A DNA stretch of 64,000 bases from Rhizobium sp. Pop5 (GCF_024721175.1 NZ_CP099401.1:372001-436000); one strand, 5' to 3'. Counted from the first letter of the stretch, positions 45,425 through 54,528 are shown. Numbers and translations: made by a program. The notes: generated by a model not told the origin, from the letters alone.

Positions 45425-47428
45425 ATGGCCTCGCGCGGCTTCACCACGATCGAGAATGAATGGATCATGCTGAAGGATGGGACGCGGCTTGCCGCGCGCA
45501 TCTGGATGCCTGACGGCGCGGACGACGACCCCGTTCCCGCCGTTTTCGAATTTCTGCCCTACCGCAAGAGGGACGGAACCAGCCCCAGGGATGAGTCGAC
45601 CTATCCTGTCTTCGCAGCCGCGGGCATTGCCGGCGTGCGCGTCGATATCCGCGGCTCCGGGGAATCCGACGGCGTCATCGACGGCGAATATACCGAGCGT
45701 GAACTTGCCGATGCCTGCGAGCTGATCGCCTGGATTGCCGCGCAGCCATGGTCGAACGGATCGGTCGGCATGATGGGGATCTCCTGGGGCGGCTTCAACA
45801 GCCTGCAGGTCGCAGCGCTGCGACCGCCGGCGTTGAAGGCCGTCATCTCGATCGCCTCGACCGTCGACCGCTACAATGACGACATCCACTATAAGAACGG
45901 CTGCCACCTCTCCGCCCAGCTCTCCTGGGCGGCGACGATGCTCGGCTATCAGTCGCGTTCGCCCGATCCTGCCCTTGTCGGCGAGCGCTGGAAGGAGATG
46001 TGGCTGGAGCGCCTGGCGGGCGAACCTTTCTTCATGGAGGAGTGGCTTAGCCATCAGCGACGCGACGATTTCTGGCGTCACGGCTCGATCTCCGAGGATT
46101 TTTCCAGCATCGAGATCCCGACATTGGTGATCGCCGGCTGGGCGGACGGCTATCGCAATACGCCGCTGATGGCGGTCGAAGGCCTGGGCGGCAAAGCAAA
46201 GGCGCTGATCGGCCCCTGGGTGCACAAATATCCGCACTTCGCCTGGCCGAAGCCGCGCGTCGATTTCCATGGGGAAGCGATTGCCTGGTGGAACAAATGG
46301 CTGCGCGGCGAGGATAATGGGATCGACAACCTCCCCCAGGCTCGCGCCTATATTCTCGATGCCGTCAGCCCTGCCCCGCGGCGCGACAGCGATCCGGGCT
46401 TCTGGGTCGCGAAAGAGGTCTGGTCGCCGCCGCAGATGCAGTGCTTTTACGTCGAGCAATTCGGCAGGCTCACCGAAGGCATGCCGATCCAGCAGGCGCC
46501 CGAGCACCCTGCCTATCTGCGCTCGCCCCTCGATACCGGAACGGCATCCGGCGAATATTTCACCCTGAAGCCCGACGCCGAAATGGCGGTCGACCAGCGC
46601 TGCGACGATGCCGGTTCGCTGACCTTCGATACGATGCCGCTCGCGGGCGATCACGATTATCTCGGCCGGCCGGTGGTCACGCTCGGCCTGCGTTCACGGG
46701 CTGCAAGCGGAAATCTTTGCATGCGGCTCATCGATGTCCATCCGGATGGTACGGCAACGCGTGTCGCCTTCGGCGTCATTAATCTTGCCCACAGGGAAGG
46801 CAATGCCGATCCGAAACCGCTGGCACCGGATGAGAAAGTGTCGATCCGGCTGGTGCTCGATGCTTGCGGCTACCGCTTCCGCAAGGGGCATCGCATCCGT
46901 CTTTCGCTTTCGACGTCCTATTGGCCGATGATCCTGCCGCCGCCTGACGATGAAGGGATCGAGATCGATACAGCGTCGCTCGGCCTTGCCTTGCCGATGC
47001 TTGGCGAGCACCAAAGGGTCGACCTCAAGGAACCAGCCAATCCCGATCCCTTGCCGAAATACATCGAGCATGTGGGTGCGGCGACGAAGAGGCAGGTCGT
47101 CCGCGACCTTTCGGGCAACCGGACGGAGTATCATGTTCACGAGGATACCGGGCTCTACGAACACCCGCAGACGGGCCTGTCGACCCGGCAATTGCGGGAG
47201 GAAATCTGGTCGATTTCGCCTGACGACCCGCTGTCGATGAAGGGCATATCGACCTGGACTTGCGACATGCGCCGCCCTGGCTGGTTCGTGCGAAGCGTCG
47301 CGACCGCGCGGATTGCCTGTACCCGGACGGAATGGATCATTAGCGCCGTCGTCACCGCGCTTGAGGACGACGTGCAGGTCTTCGAAAAGATCTTTGCCGA
47401 AAAGCGGATCGCGCGCGACCTGATGTAA
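45425..47428 (+). CDS. CocE/NonD family serine hydrolase (X-Pro peptidase S15-like)
   Basis: A 667-residue alpha/beta hydrolase. The nucleophile elbow GISWGG puts the catalytic Ser at residue 120; VRVDIRGSGESDG precedes it and the C-terminal jelly-roll domain (~350-600) is that of CocE/X-Pro dipeptidyl peptidases. Substrates in the family are esters and amides. Last gene of the carnitine operon, 20 bases after the ATPase, and ATG at 45425 has a GAGGAG site. It may hydrolyse an imported carnitine ester or another betaine derivative; this is inference. No signal peptide, so cytoplasmic. Confidence 0.87.
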   Translation: MASRGFTTIENEWIMLKDGTRLAARIWMPDGADDDPVPAVFEFLPYRKRDGTSPRDESTYPVFAAAGIAGVRVDIRGSGESDGVIDGEYTERELADACELIAWIAAQPWSNGSVGMMGISWGGFNSLQVAALRPPALKAVISIASTVDRYNDDIHYKNGCHLSAQLSWAATMLGYQSRSPDPALVGERWKEMWLERLAGEPFFMEEWLSHQRRDDFWRHGSISEDFSSIEIPTLVIAGWADGYRNTPLMAVEGLGGKAKALIGPWVHKYPHFAWPKPRVDFHGEAIAWWNKWLRGEDNGIDNLPQARAYILDAVSPAPRRDSDPGFWVAKEVWSPPQMQCFYVEQFGRLTEGMPIQQAPEHPAYLRSPLDTGTASGEYFTLKPDAEMAVDQRCDDAGSLTFDTMPLAGDHDYLGRPVVTLGLRSRAASGNLCMRLIDVHPDGTATRVAFGVINLAHREGNADPKPLAPDEKVSIRLVLDACGYRFRKGHRIRLSLSTSYWPMILPPPDDEGIEIDTASLGLALPMLGEHQRVDLKEPANPDPLPKYIEHVGAATKRQVVRDLSGNRTEYHVHEDTGLYEHPQTGLSTRQLREEIWSISPDDPLSMKGISTWTCDMRRPGWFVRSVATARIACTRTEWIISAVVTALEDDVQVFEKIFAEKRIARDLM

Positions 47429-47432
47429 ATCG

Positions 47433-48344
47433 TCAGGTCGCGGCAAAATGGCGGACGGCTTCGCAAATGGCGTGGAAGCCGTCGCGCGCGCCGTCGCTCA
47501 TATGGCGGGCCCGCAGCCAGGCATGCACCATCTGCGGCTCTTCCCGGAACCACACTTCGACGCCCGCATCTGCAAGATGGGCGGCATATTGCCTGCCGTC
47601 GTCGCGAAGGGGATCGAAATGGGCGGCCGTGATGAAGGTCGGAGGGAGCCCGGCAAGCGAAGATGCGTGCAGCGGTTCGGCGATCGGATTTCCCACCGGC
47701 GCTTGCAGGATCTCGCGGTAATAAGCGACATCCGCCGTCGTCAGTCCGGGGGCGCCGGCCATTTCGACATAGGAACCCGTGTCGAGATCCCCGCCGAGCG
47801 CGGGATAGATCAGGACCTGGCCGACAATGCCGGGCAGGTCTTCGTCTCGTGCCCGCAGGGCAAGGCCTGCTGCTAGATTGCCGCCGGCGCTGTCGCCGAT
47901 CAGCACGACCTTGTTGTTGGCGGAAAGCAGATGTTTCAAGACGGCAAAACCGTCATCCGTCTGTGCCGGCCAGCGATATTCGGGGGCCAGCCGATAATCG
48001 ACGGAAACGAGTTCCGCCCCGGCAAAATCGGCGATCTCGGCGCAGATGGCATGATGGCTCTCGAGAGAACCGAGCACAAAGCCGCCGCCGTGAAGATAAA
48101 GCAGAATGGTCCGCGTGCCGATTTTACGCGGACGATAGCGCCGGATCGGTATGCGCTGGACCACGCCGTCGGCAAAGATCATGTCCGGAGGTAGGGGCCG
48201 GTCGAACCGCGCGCAAAGCGCGTCGTACCAATGCCGTTGCTGCTCGATCGGTGCTTCGACGGCATCGGCGGGATAGAAAGCGTCGCAAATCTCAAGAAAC
48301 TGCAGGATGCCTTTTTCGGTGGGAACAGGCGATGGAGCGGACAT
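47433..48344 (-). CDS. Alpha/beta hydrolase, hormone-sensitive-lipase family
   Basis: A 303-residue esterase. It has the oxyanion motif HGGGFVLGS, the nucleophile elbow GDSAGGNLA, and the late Asp/His of the triad in FDPLRDDGRQYA and MVHAWLR. ATG at 48344 follows AAAGGA; the extended frame lacks such a site. Convergent with the CocE-type gene, just 4 bases from its stop. Likely a cytoplasmic short-chain carboxylesterase with unknown substrate. Confidence 0.88.
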   Translation of the reverse strand: MSAPSPVPTEKGILQFLEICDAFYPADAVEAPIEQQRHWYDALCARFDRPLPPDMIFADGVVQRIPIRRYRPRKIGTRTILLYLHGGGFVLGSLESHHAICAEIADFAGAELVSVDYRLAPEYRWPAQTDDGFAVLKHLLSANNKVVLIGDSAGGNLAAGLALRARDEDLPGIVGQVLIYPALGGDLDTGSYVEMAGAPGLTTADVAYYREILQAPVGNPIAEPLHASSLAGLPPTFITAAHFDPLRDDGRQYAAHLADAGVEVWFREEPQMVHAWLRARHMSDGARDGFHAICEAVRHFAAT

Positions 48345-48610
48345 GAAAGGTCCTTTCGATTTGGGACATGCAGATCCCGTGTCCCTGGCCGACTCTACCT
48401 TCATCATGCGCCCTCGTGATGGAGGCAACCTGTCCGGCAGCGACCCATGGATGTCGCGACGCTCCATTATTTTGAGCTCTGCATTTCGCCGCTTCGCATT
48501 CTTTCAGAAGAAAACGATAATTTTTTTGTCGTCGACCCAAGGAAAGCCATTGGAGAAACGTCTCAATCCCGAAATAGCATCTTGCTTGGTAGCTTGGGGG
48601 TAGGTGCGCA

Positions 48611-49135
48611 TTGGATGCGGAGCTCATAGAACGGGCGCAGCGCGGTGACCGGGAGGCCTTCGGGCAACTGGTCTCGCGCCATTATGATTTCGTCCATGCG
48701 ACGGCGTGGCGATGGTCGGGCAGTTCGACTGACGCGGACGACATCGCCCAGGAGGTCTGCGTCAAGCTCGGCGCGGCGATCCGCAGCTTTCGTGGCGCCA
48801 GCCGCTTCAGGACATGGCTCTACACCCTGACGCTCAATGCCGCGCGTGACCACAGGCGCAAGCTGGCTCGAGAAGAGCAGACATTCCGTGCCTATGCCGC
48901 CGAACCGCAGCCGGATGCGCCTAATGGAAATGATGCTGAGGTATCGAGCGAATTATGGGCGGCCGTGCGCGCTTTGCCGGAACGGCAGTGCGACGCTGTG
49001 CTGCTCGTCTATGGCGAAGGCCTCAGCCACTCCGCCGCCGCCGATGTCTTGGGCTGCTCGGAAACGACCGTATCCTGGCAGGTCCATGAAGCGCGCAAAA
49101 GGCTGAAGGCCATGCTCGGCAAGGAAGAGGTATGA
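48611..49135 (+). CDS. ECF-type RNA polymerase sigma factor
   Basis: A 174-residue sigma-70 family factor. Region 2 covers about residues 10-80 (FGQLVSRHYDFVHATAWRWSGSSTDADDIAQEVCVKLGAAIRSFRGASRFRTWLYTLTLNAARDHRR), region 4 about 118-165 (ALPERQCDAVLLVYGEGLSHSAAADVLGCSETTVSWQVHEARKRL). Start TTG at 48611 is tentative. It overlaps the next gene by 4 bases, so sigma factor and the VWA membrane protein are co-expressed. No self-promoter with the usual ECF spacing was found upstream. Confidence 0.92.
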   Translation: MDAELIERAQRGDREAFGQLVSRHYDFVHATAWRWSGSSTDADDIAQEVCVKLGAAIRSFRGASRFRTWLYTLTLNAARDHRRKLAREEQTFRAYAAEPQPDAPNGNDAEVSSELWAAVRALPERQCDAVLLVYGEGLSHSAAADVLGCSETTVSWQVHEARKRLKAMLGKEEV

Positions 49136-51213
49136 CCGTGGACAAGGAACTGGAAAAACTCTCCCGCACCACACCGCCCGCAGCCGATCCGGAGGCCCGT
49201 GCGCGTGCGCTTGCCGCTGCGATGCAGGCTTTCGACGACGCAGGAAATAATGCAGCCGCCGCCCAAGGAAATGCGAAGGGCTGGCGTCAAAGCTCCATCA
49301 TCAACTGGATATGGAGCCCAGCCATGAACAAGAAATTCCTCGCCGGTTCAGCCCTTGCGACGCTGCTCGTCATTCCCGCCGCCGGTTATCTCGCGATCGA
49401 GCTGACCCGCAACCAACCGATCGTCGACCAGGAAAAGATCGCTGGCAACGTTGCGCAAAACAACGCGCCGAAACCGGTTGAACCCGCCACGGTCGCGCCT
49501 CGGCTTTCCGAGGCCTCGACCGAAGAGGACCGGCCGTCCCAGCCATCTGCCGCCAACGGCGCGCAAGCCTTGCAGGATAAAGTGCAGGAAGTAGCGAAGC
49601 CCGATGCATTCGAGAACAAGTCGGAGGATTCCGCCGCAGCACTCGGGCTGGCCAAACGCGCTGTTCCGGCAACTCCCGGCGCGATGGATGAGGGGCAGCT
49701 ACTGGCCCAACCGATGGAGGCAGTCGCTCCCTCGCCCGCTCCGCCGGCGGAGGGCCGTGCCCAGATTCAGCTCGATCCCAACCGCGAACGCTTTGCCAAT
49801 GCCGCGGCAAATCCCATCAAGAGCGTCGCTACCGATCCGGTTTCGACCTTCTCTGCCGATGTCGACAGCGCCTCCTATTCCTTCGTGCGCCGGTCGCTGA
49901 CCGGCGGTGCGATGCCCGATCCGCAATCGGTTCGCGTCGAGGAGATGATCAACTATTTTCCCTATGACTGGCCGCGTCCCGAGAACGCCGATCAGCCCTT
50001 CAAGGCGACCGTGACCGTGATGCCGACACCGTGGAACCGTGACACGGAGCTGATGCATGTGGCGATCAAAGGCTATGACATCGCGCCGGCGACAGCGCCG
50101 CACGCCAATCTGGTCTTCCTGATCGACGTGTCGGGCTCGATGGACGAGCCGGACAAGCTGCCGCTTCTGAAGAGCGCTTTCCGGCTTCTGGTCAACAGAC
50201 TGAAAGCCGACGACACCGTCTCGATCGTCACCTATGCCGGCAATGCCGGCACGGTGCTGGAGCCGACGCGCGTCGCCGAAAAATCGAAGATCCTGTCGGC
50301 GATTGACAGGCTTGAGGCTGGAGGTTCCACTGCCGGCGCCGAGGGCATCGAGGCTGCCTATGATCTGGCGAAGCGGGCCTTCGTCAAGGACGGCGTCAAC
50401 CGGGTGATGCTGGCGACGGACGGCGACTTCAATGTCGGCCCGTCGAGCGATGAGGATCTGAAGCGCATCATCGAAGAGAAACGCAAGGACGGCATCTTCC
50501 TGACCGTTCTCGGCTTCGGACGGGGCAATCTCAACGATTCCCTGATGCAGACGCTGGCGCAGAACGGCAACGGCAGCGCCGCCTATATCGACACCCTGGC
50601 GGAAGCGCAAAAGACGCTGGTCGAAGAAGCCGGATCGACACTGTTTCCGATCGCCAAGGACGTCAAGTTCCAGGTCGAGTTCAATCCTGAGCGCATCGCC
50701 GAATACCGGCTGATCGGTTATGAGACACGCGCCCTCAACCGCGAAGATTTCAACAATGACCGTGTGGATGCCGGCGATATCGGCTCCGGCCACAGCGTCA
50801 CGGCAATCTACGAGATCACACCCAAGGGAAGCCCGGCGGTGATGAACGACGACCTGCGGTACGGCGTGGCTGAGAAGGCGCCGGCCGCGACATCGGACAG
50901 CGCGCATCAGGGCGAGCTTGCTTTCGTCAAGATGCGCTATAAGCGGCCGGGCGAGGACAAGAGCGCCCTCATCACGACGCCGGTCGGCGACAGCAATGTG
51001 GTCGCGACCGTCGATGCAGCGCCGCAGGATGTGCGTTTCTCGGTGGCGGTCGCCGCCTTCGGCCAGAAACTGAGCCGCGTCGCCGCCCTCGATGCCTATT
51101 CCTACCAGGCGGTCGCCGATCTCGCCGCGGCATCGCGGGGCACGGATCCCTTCGGCTACAGATCGGATTTCCTCGGCCTCATCAGGCTGGCTGACAGCCT
51201 CGGTCAGCGGTGA
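49132..51213 (+). CDS. Membrane-anchored von Willebrand A protein (YfbK-like)
   Basis: A 693-residue protein. Residues 1-65 are cytoplasmic and helical, 67-88 form one membrane helix (FLAGSALATLLVIPAAGYLAIEL), then an Ala/Pro-rich linker to ~200. A YfbK-type N-terminal domain (SYSFVRRSLTGGAMPDPQSVRVEEMINYFPYDW) is followed by the VWA domain with an intact metal site starting at Asp332 (DVSGSMDE) and MLATDGDFNVG, and a C-terminal DUF3520-like domain. The short cytoplasmic start directly after an ECF sigma gene suggests an anti-sigma-like function. Bulk of the protein is in the periplasm. Confidence 0.88.
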   Translation: MTVDKELEKLSRTTPPAADPEARARALAAAMQAFDDAGNNAAAAQGNAKGWRQSSIINWIWSPAMNKKFLAGSALATLLVIPAAGYLAIELTRNQPIVDQEKIAGNVAQNNAPKPVEPATVAPRLSEASTEEDRPSQPSAANGAQALQDKVQEVAKPDAFENKSEDSAAALGLAKRAVPATPGAMDEGQLLAQPMEAVAPSPAPPAEGRAQIQLDPNRERFANAAANPIKSVATDPVSTFSADVDSASYSFVRRSLTGGAMPDPQSVRVEEMINYFPYDWPRPENADQPFKATVTVMPTPWNRDTELMHVAIKGYDIAPATAPHANLVFLIDVSGSMDEPDKLPLLKSAFRLLVNRLKADDTVSIVTYAGNAGTVLEPTRVAEKSKILSAIDRLEAGGSTAGAEGIEAAYDLAKRAFVKDGVNRVMLATDGDFNVGPSSDEDLKRIIEEKRKDGIFLTVLGFGRGNLNDSLMQTLAQNGNGSAAYIDTLAEAQKTLVEEAGSTLFPIAKDVKFQVEFNPERIAEYRLIGYETRALNREDFNNDRVDAGDIGSGHSVTAIYEITPKGSPAVMNDDLRYGVAEKAPAATSDSAHQGELAFVKMRYKRPGEDKSALITTPVGDSNVVATVDAAPQDVRFSVAVAAFGQKLSRVAALDAYSYQAVADLAAASRGTDPFGYRSDFLGLIRLADSLGQR

Positions 51214-51225
51214 GTGAGAGGCGTC

Positions 51226-51257
51226 AAAAAGCGAGGCCGCCCGGAAGGGCGGCCTCG
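51226..51257 (-). terminator. Terminator, best fit to the reverse strand
   Basis: CGAGGCCGCCC and GGGCGGCCTCG are perfect eleven-base inverted repeats around a four-base loop. On the reverse strand the stem is followed by C then TTTTT, which fits termination of the lactonase gene at 51269. On the forward strand it could also end the VWA transcript. Confidence 0.88.
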
Positions 51258-51268
51258 TCTGCATGAGA

Positions 51269-52195
51269 TTACCCCGGCCTTGACCCGTTGGCCGTGAGAT
51301 AAACGGCGTAGAGAGATGTAGTCCCGGTGATGAACAGACGGTTCAGTTTCTCACCGCCGAAAGCGACGTTGGAAACGATCTCGGGAATATGGATCTTGCC
51401 GAGCAGCGTGCCATCCGGATCATAGGCGTGCACGCCGTCGGCCGCACTCGTCCAGATCCTGCCTTTCCGGTCCACCCGAAAGCCGTCGAACATGCCGGCG
51501 GTGCATTCTGCGAAAACACCGAGGTCGCTCAGTGTCCCGTCGCCTGATATCGCGAGCTTTCGGATATGGCGCGGACCACCCGGCAGATGCGAGGCACCAG
51601 TGTCGGCAACGTAGAGAACCGTCTCGTCGGGCGAGAAAGCCAGACCGTTCGGCTTGATGAAATCCGACGTCATCTGATCGGTCGCCCCTGTTGCCGGATC
51701 ATGCCGGTAGACATGGCATCCGCCGATTTCCTCTTCACCGTAGTCGCCTTCATAGTCGTGAAGAATGCCGTAGCTCGGATCGGTGAACCAGACCGTGCCG
51801 TCGGACTTGACGGTCACGTCGTTCGGAGAATTGAGCCGCCTGCCCGCGATCCGGTCGGCGAGCACGCTGACCTTGCCGTCGAACTCCGTCCGCGTGACCC
51901 GGCGCGTCAGATGCTCGCAGGTGATCAGCCGGCCCTGATTGTCGACGGTGTTGCCGTTCGAATTGTTGCTGGGTGAGCGGAATACGGAAGTGTGACCGCT
52001 GGTATCGTCATAGCGCATCATCCGGTTGTTGGGGATATCAGAGAAAACCAGATAACGGCCAGCGGCAAACCAGGCAGGTCCTTCCAGCCAGCGGCCGCCC
52101 GTCCAAAGGCGCTCGACGCGCGCGTGGCCAACGAAGCAGCTTTCGAAGCGCGGGTCGAGAACCTCAAACCCCGTACCTTCGATTTCCCCGAACAT
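51269..52195 (-). CDS. SMP-30/gluconolactonase family lactonase
   Basis: A 308-residue beta-propeller lactonase. It shows WLEGPAWFAAGRYLVFSDIPNNRMMRYD with the metal-binding Glu in EGPAW, LNSPNDVTVKSDGTVWFTDPSYGI with the Asn/Asp metal ligands, and KPNGLAFSPDETVLYVADTG. These enzymes hydrolyse sugar lactones such as gluconolactone. It is divergent from the LacI-type gene, with operator-like sites between them, so it probably belongs to the gluconate/idonate regulon. Confidence 0.92.
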   Translation of the reverse strand: MFGEIEGTGFEVLDPRFESCFVGHARVERLWTGGRWLEGPAWFAAGRYLVFSDIPNNRMMRYDDTSGHTSVFRSPSNNSNGNTVDNQGRLITCEHLTRRVTRTEFDGKVSVLADRIAGRRLNSPNDVTVKSDGTVWFTDPSYGILHDYEGDYGEEEIGGCHVYRHDPATGATDQMTSDFIKPNGLAFSPDETVLYVADTGASHLPGGPRHIRKLAISGDGTLSDLGVFAECTAGMFDGFRVDRKGRIWTSAADGVHAYDPDGTLLGKIHIPEIVSNVAFGGEKLNRLFITGTTSLYAVYLTANGSRPG

Positions 52196-52216
52196 GATAT
52201 TTCCTCCCGTCCCATA

Positions 52217-52232
52217 TTGTTATCGATATCAC
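52217..52232. promoter_or_regulatory. Degenerate LacI-type operator
   Basis: TTGTTATCGATATCAC matches the palindrome ATGTTATCGATAACAT at 13 of 16 positions, with an intact left half. It lies 22 bases upstream of the lactonase start. Confidence 0.55.
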
Positions 52233-52352
52233 AATGCCGCTACTTTCGCACGACGTACAGACCTCGGTGCGCCGGCACATGCAGAAATCCAGCCGGAATC
52301 CGGATTTTCAGGCTGTGGAGCGGCGCATTCATCCAACAATATCGATTGTGCG

Positions 52353-52368
52353 ATGATAGCGATAACTT
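52353..52368. promoter_or_regulatory. Degenerate LacI-type operator near the lacI-type gene
   Basis: ATGATAGCGATAACTT matches ATGTTATCGATAACAT at 13 of 16 positions. It lies 50 bases upstream of the LacI-family start and could mediate autoregulation. Another short dyad (ACAAT...ATTGT) lies just before it, at 52336-52349. Confidence 0.42.
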
Positions 52369-52417
52369 TATCGTGTCCTGAGTTGCCCACTCAGAAGCTG
52401 TTTGAAAGCGGAGATCA

Positions 52418-53488
52418 GTGAAAAACGAGGATGAGCCGAAAGACAAGCGCCTCAAGCCGGGAGACGCCCAAAAGCTGACGATGGCGGAAGTCGCCAAATA
52501 TGTCGGCGTATCGGCCATGACCGTTTCGCGCGCCTTTCGCCAGGATGCGAGTGTTTCCGAAGAGACCCGAAAGCGCATCATGGAGGCCGTCGACGCGCTC
52601 GGCTACGTGCTGGATCTCTCCGCCGGCAGTCTTTCGTCGAGGCGCAGCGGCTTTATCGCCGCGCTCGTGCCCTCCATCAACAATTCGAATTTCTCCGACA
52701 CCGCGCGCGGCATCACCGACGCCCTGGAGAATACCGGCCTTCAGCTTCTTCTAGGCTATACCGATTATGCCGCGGAGAAAGAGGAAAAGCTGATCGAGGC
52801 GATGCTGCGCCGGCGCCCGGAGGGCATCATCCTGACAGGCGGGTCGCATACCGACCGCGCGCGGCGCATGCTCGAAAAAGCCGGCATCCCTGTGGTCGAG
52901 ACCTGGGAGCTTCCGGAGGAACCAATCAATCATGTCGTCGGTTTTTCAAACACAGAGGCGATGGCCCTGCTGGTACGAACACTTGCCAACCAGGGGTATC
53001 GGAAGTTCGGCTACATAGGCGGGACGACGGCGCGCGATACGCGCGGCAGCCAGCGGCGAAGCGGCTTTCTGAAGACCGTCGAAGAACTGGGCCTGGGACC
53101 GGGGCGGGCGATTTCCTTCGGCGTGCCGCCCATTACCATGGAACAGGGCGGTCAGGCGATCGTCAGTCTTCTGGAACGCTGGCCGGACACGGAAGTCGTT
53201 CTCTGCGTCTCCGACCTTTCCGCCTTCGGCGCGATCATGGAGTGCACCCGCAGGGGAATGAAAGTGCCTCGGGACATAGCGATTGCCGGTTTCGGCGACT
53301 ACGAGATCTCGTCGATCTGTCATCCCAGCATTACGACCATCAATGTGGACTGCTACGGTATCGGCCGCCAGGCCGCCGCCCGCCTGCTGGATGCCTTGCA
53401 GGGCGGCGGCTCGGCCGGCAACGACATCACGTTGACCAGTTACAAGGTCGTGCTGCGCGAAAGCACGGATCGCGGCGGCGCCAAGTAG
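52418..53488 (+). CDS. LacI family transcriptional regulator (gluconate/idonate type)
   Basis: A 356-residue LacI/GalR repressor. The helix-turn-helix lies at ~22-70 (LTMAEVAKYVGVSAMTVSRAFRQDASVSEETRKRIMEAVDALGYVLD) including the hinge helix, followed by the periplasmic-binding-like sugar domain (RSGFIAALVPSINNSNFSDTARGI). The sequence resembles E. coli GntR/IdnR regulators. GTG at 52418 is the chosen start, with a GGAG site upstream. Operator copies at its own promoter and two further promoters of the region point to local control of sugar-acid catabolism. Confidence 0.92.
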   Translation: MKNEDEPKDKRLKPGDAQKLTMAEVAKYVGVSAMTVSRAFRQDASVSEETRKRIMEAVDALGYVLDLSAGSLSSRRSGFIAALVPSINNSNFSDTARGITDALENTGLQLLLGYTDYAAEKEEKLIEAMLRRRPEGIILTGGSHTDRARRMLEKAGIPVVETWELPEEPINHVVGFSNTEAMALLVRTLANQGYRKFGYIGGTTARDTRGSQRRSGFLKTVEELGLGPGRAISFGVPPITMEQGGQAIVSLLERWPDTEVVLCVSDLSAFGAIMECTRRGMKVPRDIAIAGFGDYEISSICHPSITTINVDCYGIGRQAAARLLDALQGGGSAGNDITLTSYKVVLRESTDRGGAK

Positions 53489-53496
53489 CGTAGACG

Positions 53497-54528
53497 TCAA
53501 AAGGCGATCTGCACTTTCATGGATCTGCTGCGGTCGCTTGCCAGTTCGAAAGCGGCGATGGCCTCGTCGATTGCAAAGACACCCGTCAACAGCGGCTTCA
53601 GGTCGACGCGACGCGCATTGATCAACTCGACGGCAAGCCCAAACTCTTCGTGGAAACGGAATGTCCCGCGCATCTCGATTTCCTTGGCAACGATCACGTT
53701 CTGCGGAATGGAGACATCGCCGCCGAGGCCAAGCTGCACGAGAACGGCGCGGGGCCTTAACACCTCCAGGCCCCCGCGCACCGCCCGTTCATTGCCTGAC
53801 GCTTCGAACATGACGTCGAAATATCCCTTGTCGGCGCCATAGGCCGCAAGGTCGGCTGCGTCAGTGGCAACGTTGATCGTGCGGTCCGCGCCGCTGGCGC
53901 GGGCAATCGCGAGCACGCTGTCGGTCACGTCGGTCGCGACGATCTCGCGGGCGCCGAGAACGCGCGCCGCAACGATCGACAACATCCCGATCGGGCCGCA
54001 ACCGGTGACCAGCACCCGCTTGCCGAGCAGCGATCCGGCGCGGTTTGCCGCATGCAGCGTCACCGCGAAGGGTTCGGCGAAGGCGGCCTGGTGGATCGAA
54101 ATGCCGTCGGCGACCTTGTGGCATTGCCAGCGCTCCGCGACCAGCCGCTGGCGAAAGCCGCCCTGAATATGCGGCATCGGCATGGCGCTGCCGTAAAACC
54201 GCATGTTGAGGCAGTGGTTCTGCTGCCCCTTCAGGCAATATTGGCAATGGTTGCATGGCCGGCTCGGCGAAACCGCGACACGGTCTCCGACCGCAAGGTC
54301 GGTGACGCCGGAACCCAGCGCCTTCACCGTGCCGGCTATTTCATGACCGAGGATCATCGGTTCGCGCAGCCGGACGGTGCCGAAGCCGCCGTGATTGTAA
54401 TAGTGCAGGTCGGAACCGCAGATGCCGCCGGCTTCGATGGCGATTTCCACTTGCCCTGCTCCCGCAACCTCCGGCTCGCGCTCCTCGATCCTCAGATCCT
54501 TGGCGGCATGAATGACGATGGCTTTCAT
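53497..54528 (-). CDS. idnD: L-idonate 5-dehydrogenase-like zinc alcohol dehydrogenase
   Basis: A 343-residue medium-chain dehydrogenase. Catalytic zinc ligands: Cys in GGICGSDLHYY and His-Glu in ILGHEIAG. Structural zinc lobe CNHCQYCLKGQQNHC. NAD site VLVTGCGPIGMLSIVAARVLGA, followed by an Asp (VATDVTDS), which suggests NAD. Overall the sequence is most like IdnD, which oxidises L-idonate to 5-ketogluconate. ATG at 54528 follows GAGGAT; the longer frame overlaps the upstream gene. Ends 8 bases from the convergent lacI-type stop. Confidence 0.88.
   Translation of the reverse strand: MKAIVIHAAKDLRIEEREPEVAGAGQVEIAIEAGGICGSDLHYYNHGGFGTVRLREPMILGHEIAGTVKALGSGVTDLAVGDRVAVSPSRPCNHCQYCLKGQQNHCLNMRFYGSAMPMPHIQGGFRQRLVAERWQCHKVADGISIHQAAFAEPFAVTLHAANRAGSLLGKRVLVTGCGPIGMLSIVAARVLGAREIVATDVTDSVLAIARASGADRTINVATDAADLAAYGADKGYFDVMFEASGNERAVRGGLEVLRPRAVLVQLGLGGDVSIPQNVIVAKEIEMRGTFRFHEEFGLAVELINARRVDLKPLLTGVFAIDEAIAAFELASDRSRSMKVQIAF

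Noticed and set aside
48541..48563. An ECF-type promoter (GGAAA ... CGTCT) before the sigma gene
   Set aside because: The spacer is 13 bases, shorter than the 16-17 usual for ECF promoters, so autoregulation is not supported by it.
49699..51264. A 521-codon reverse frame opposite the VWA gene
   Set aside because: Shadow of a well-supported gene; composition typical of an antisense frame and no ribosome site.
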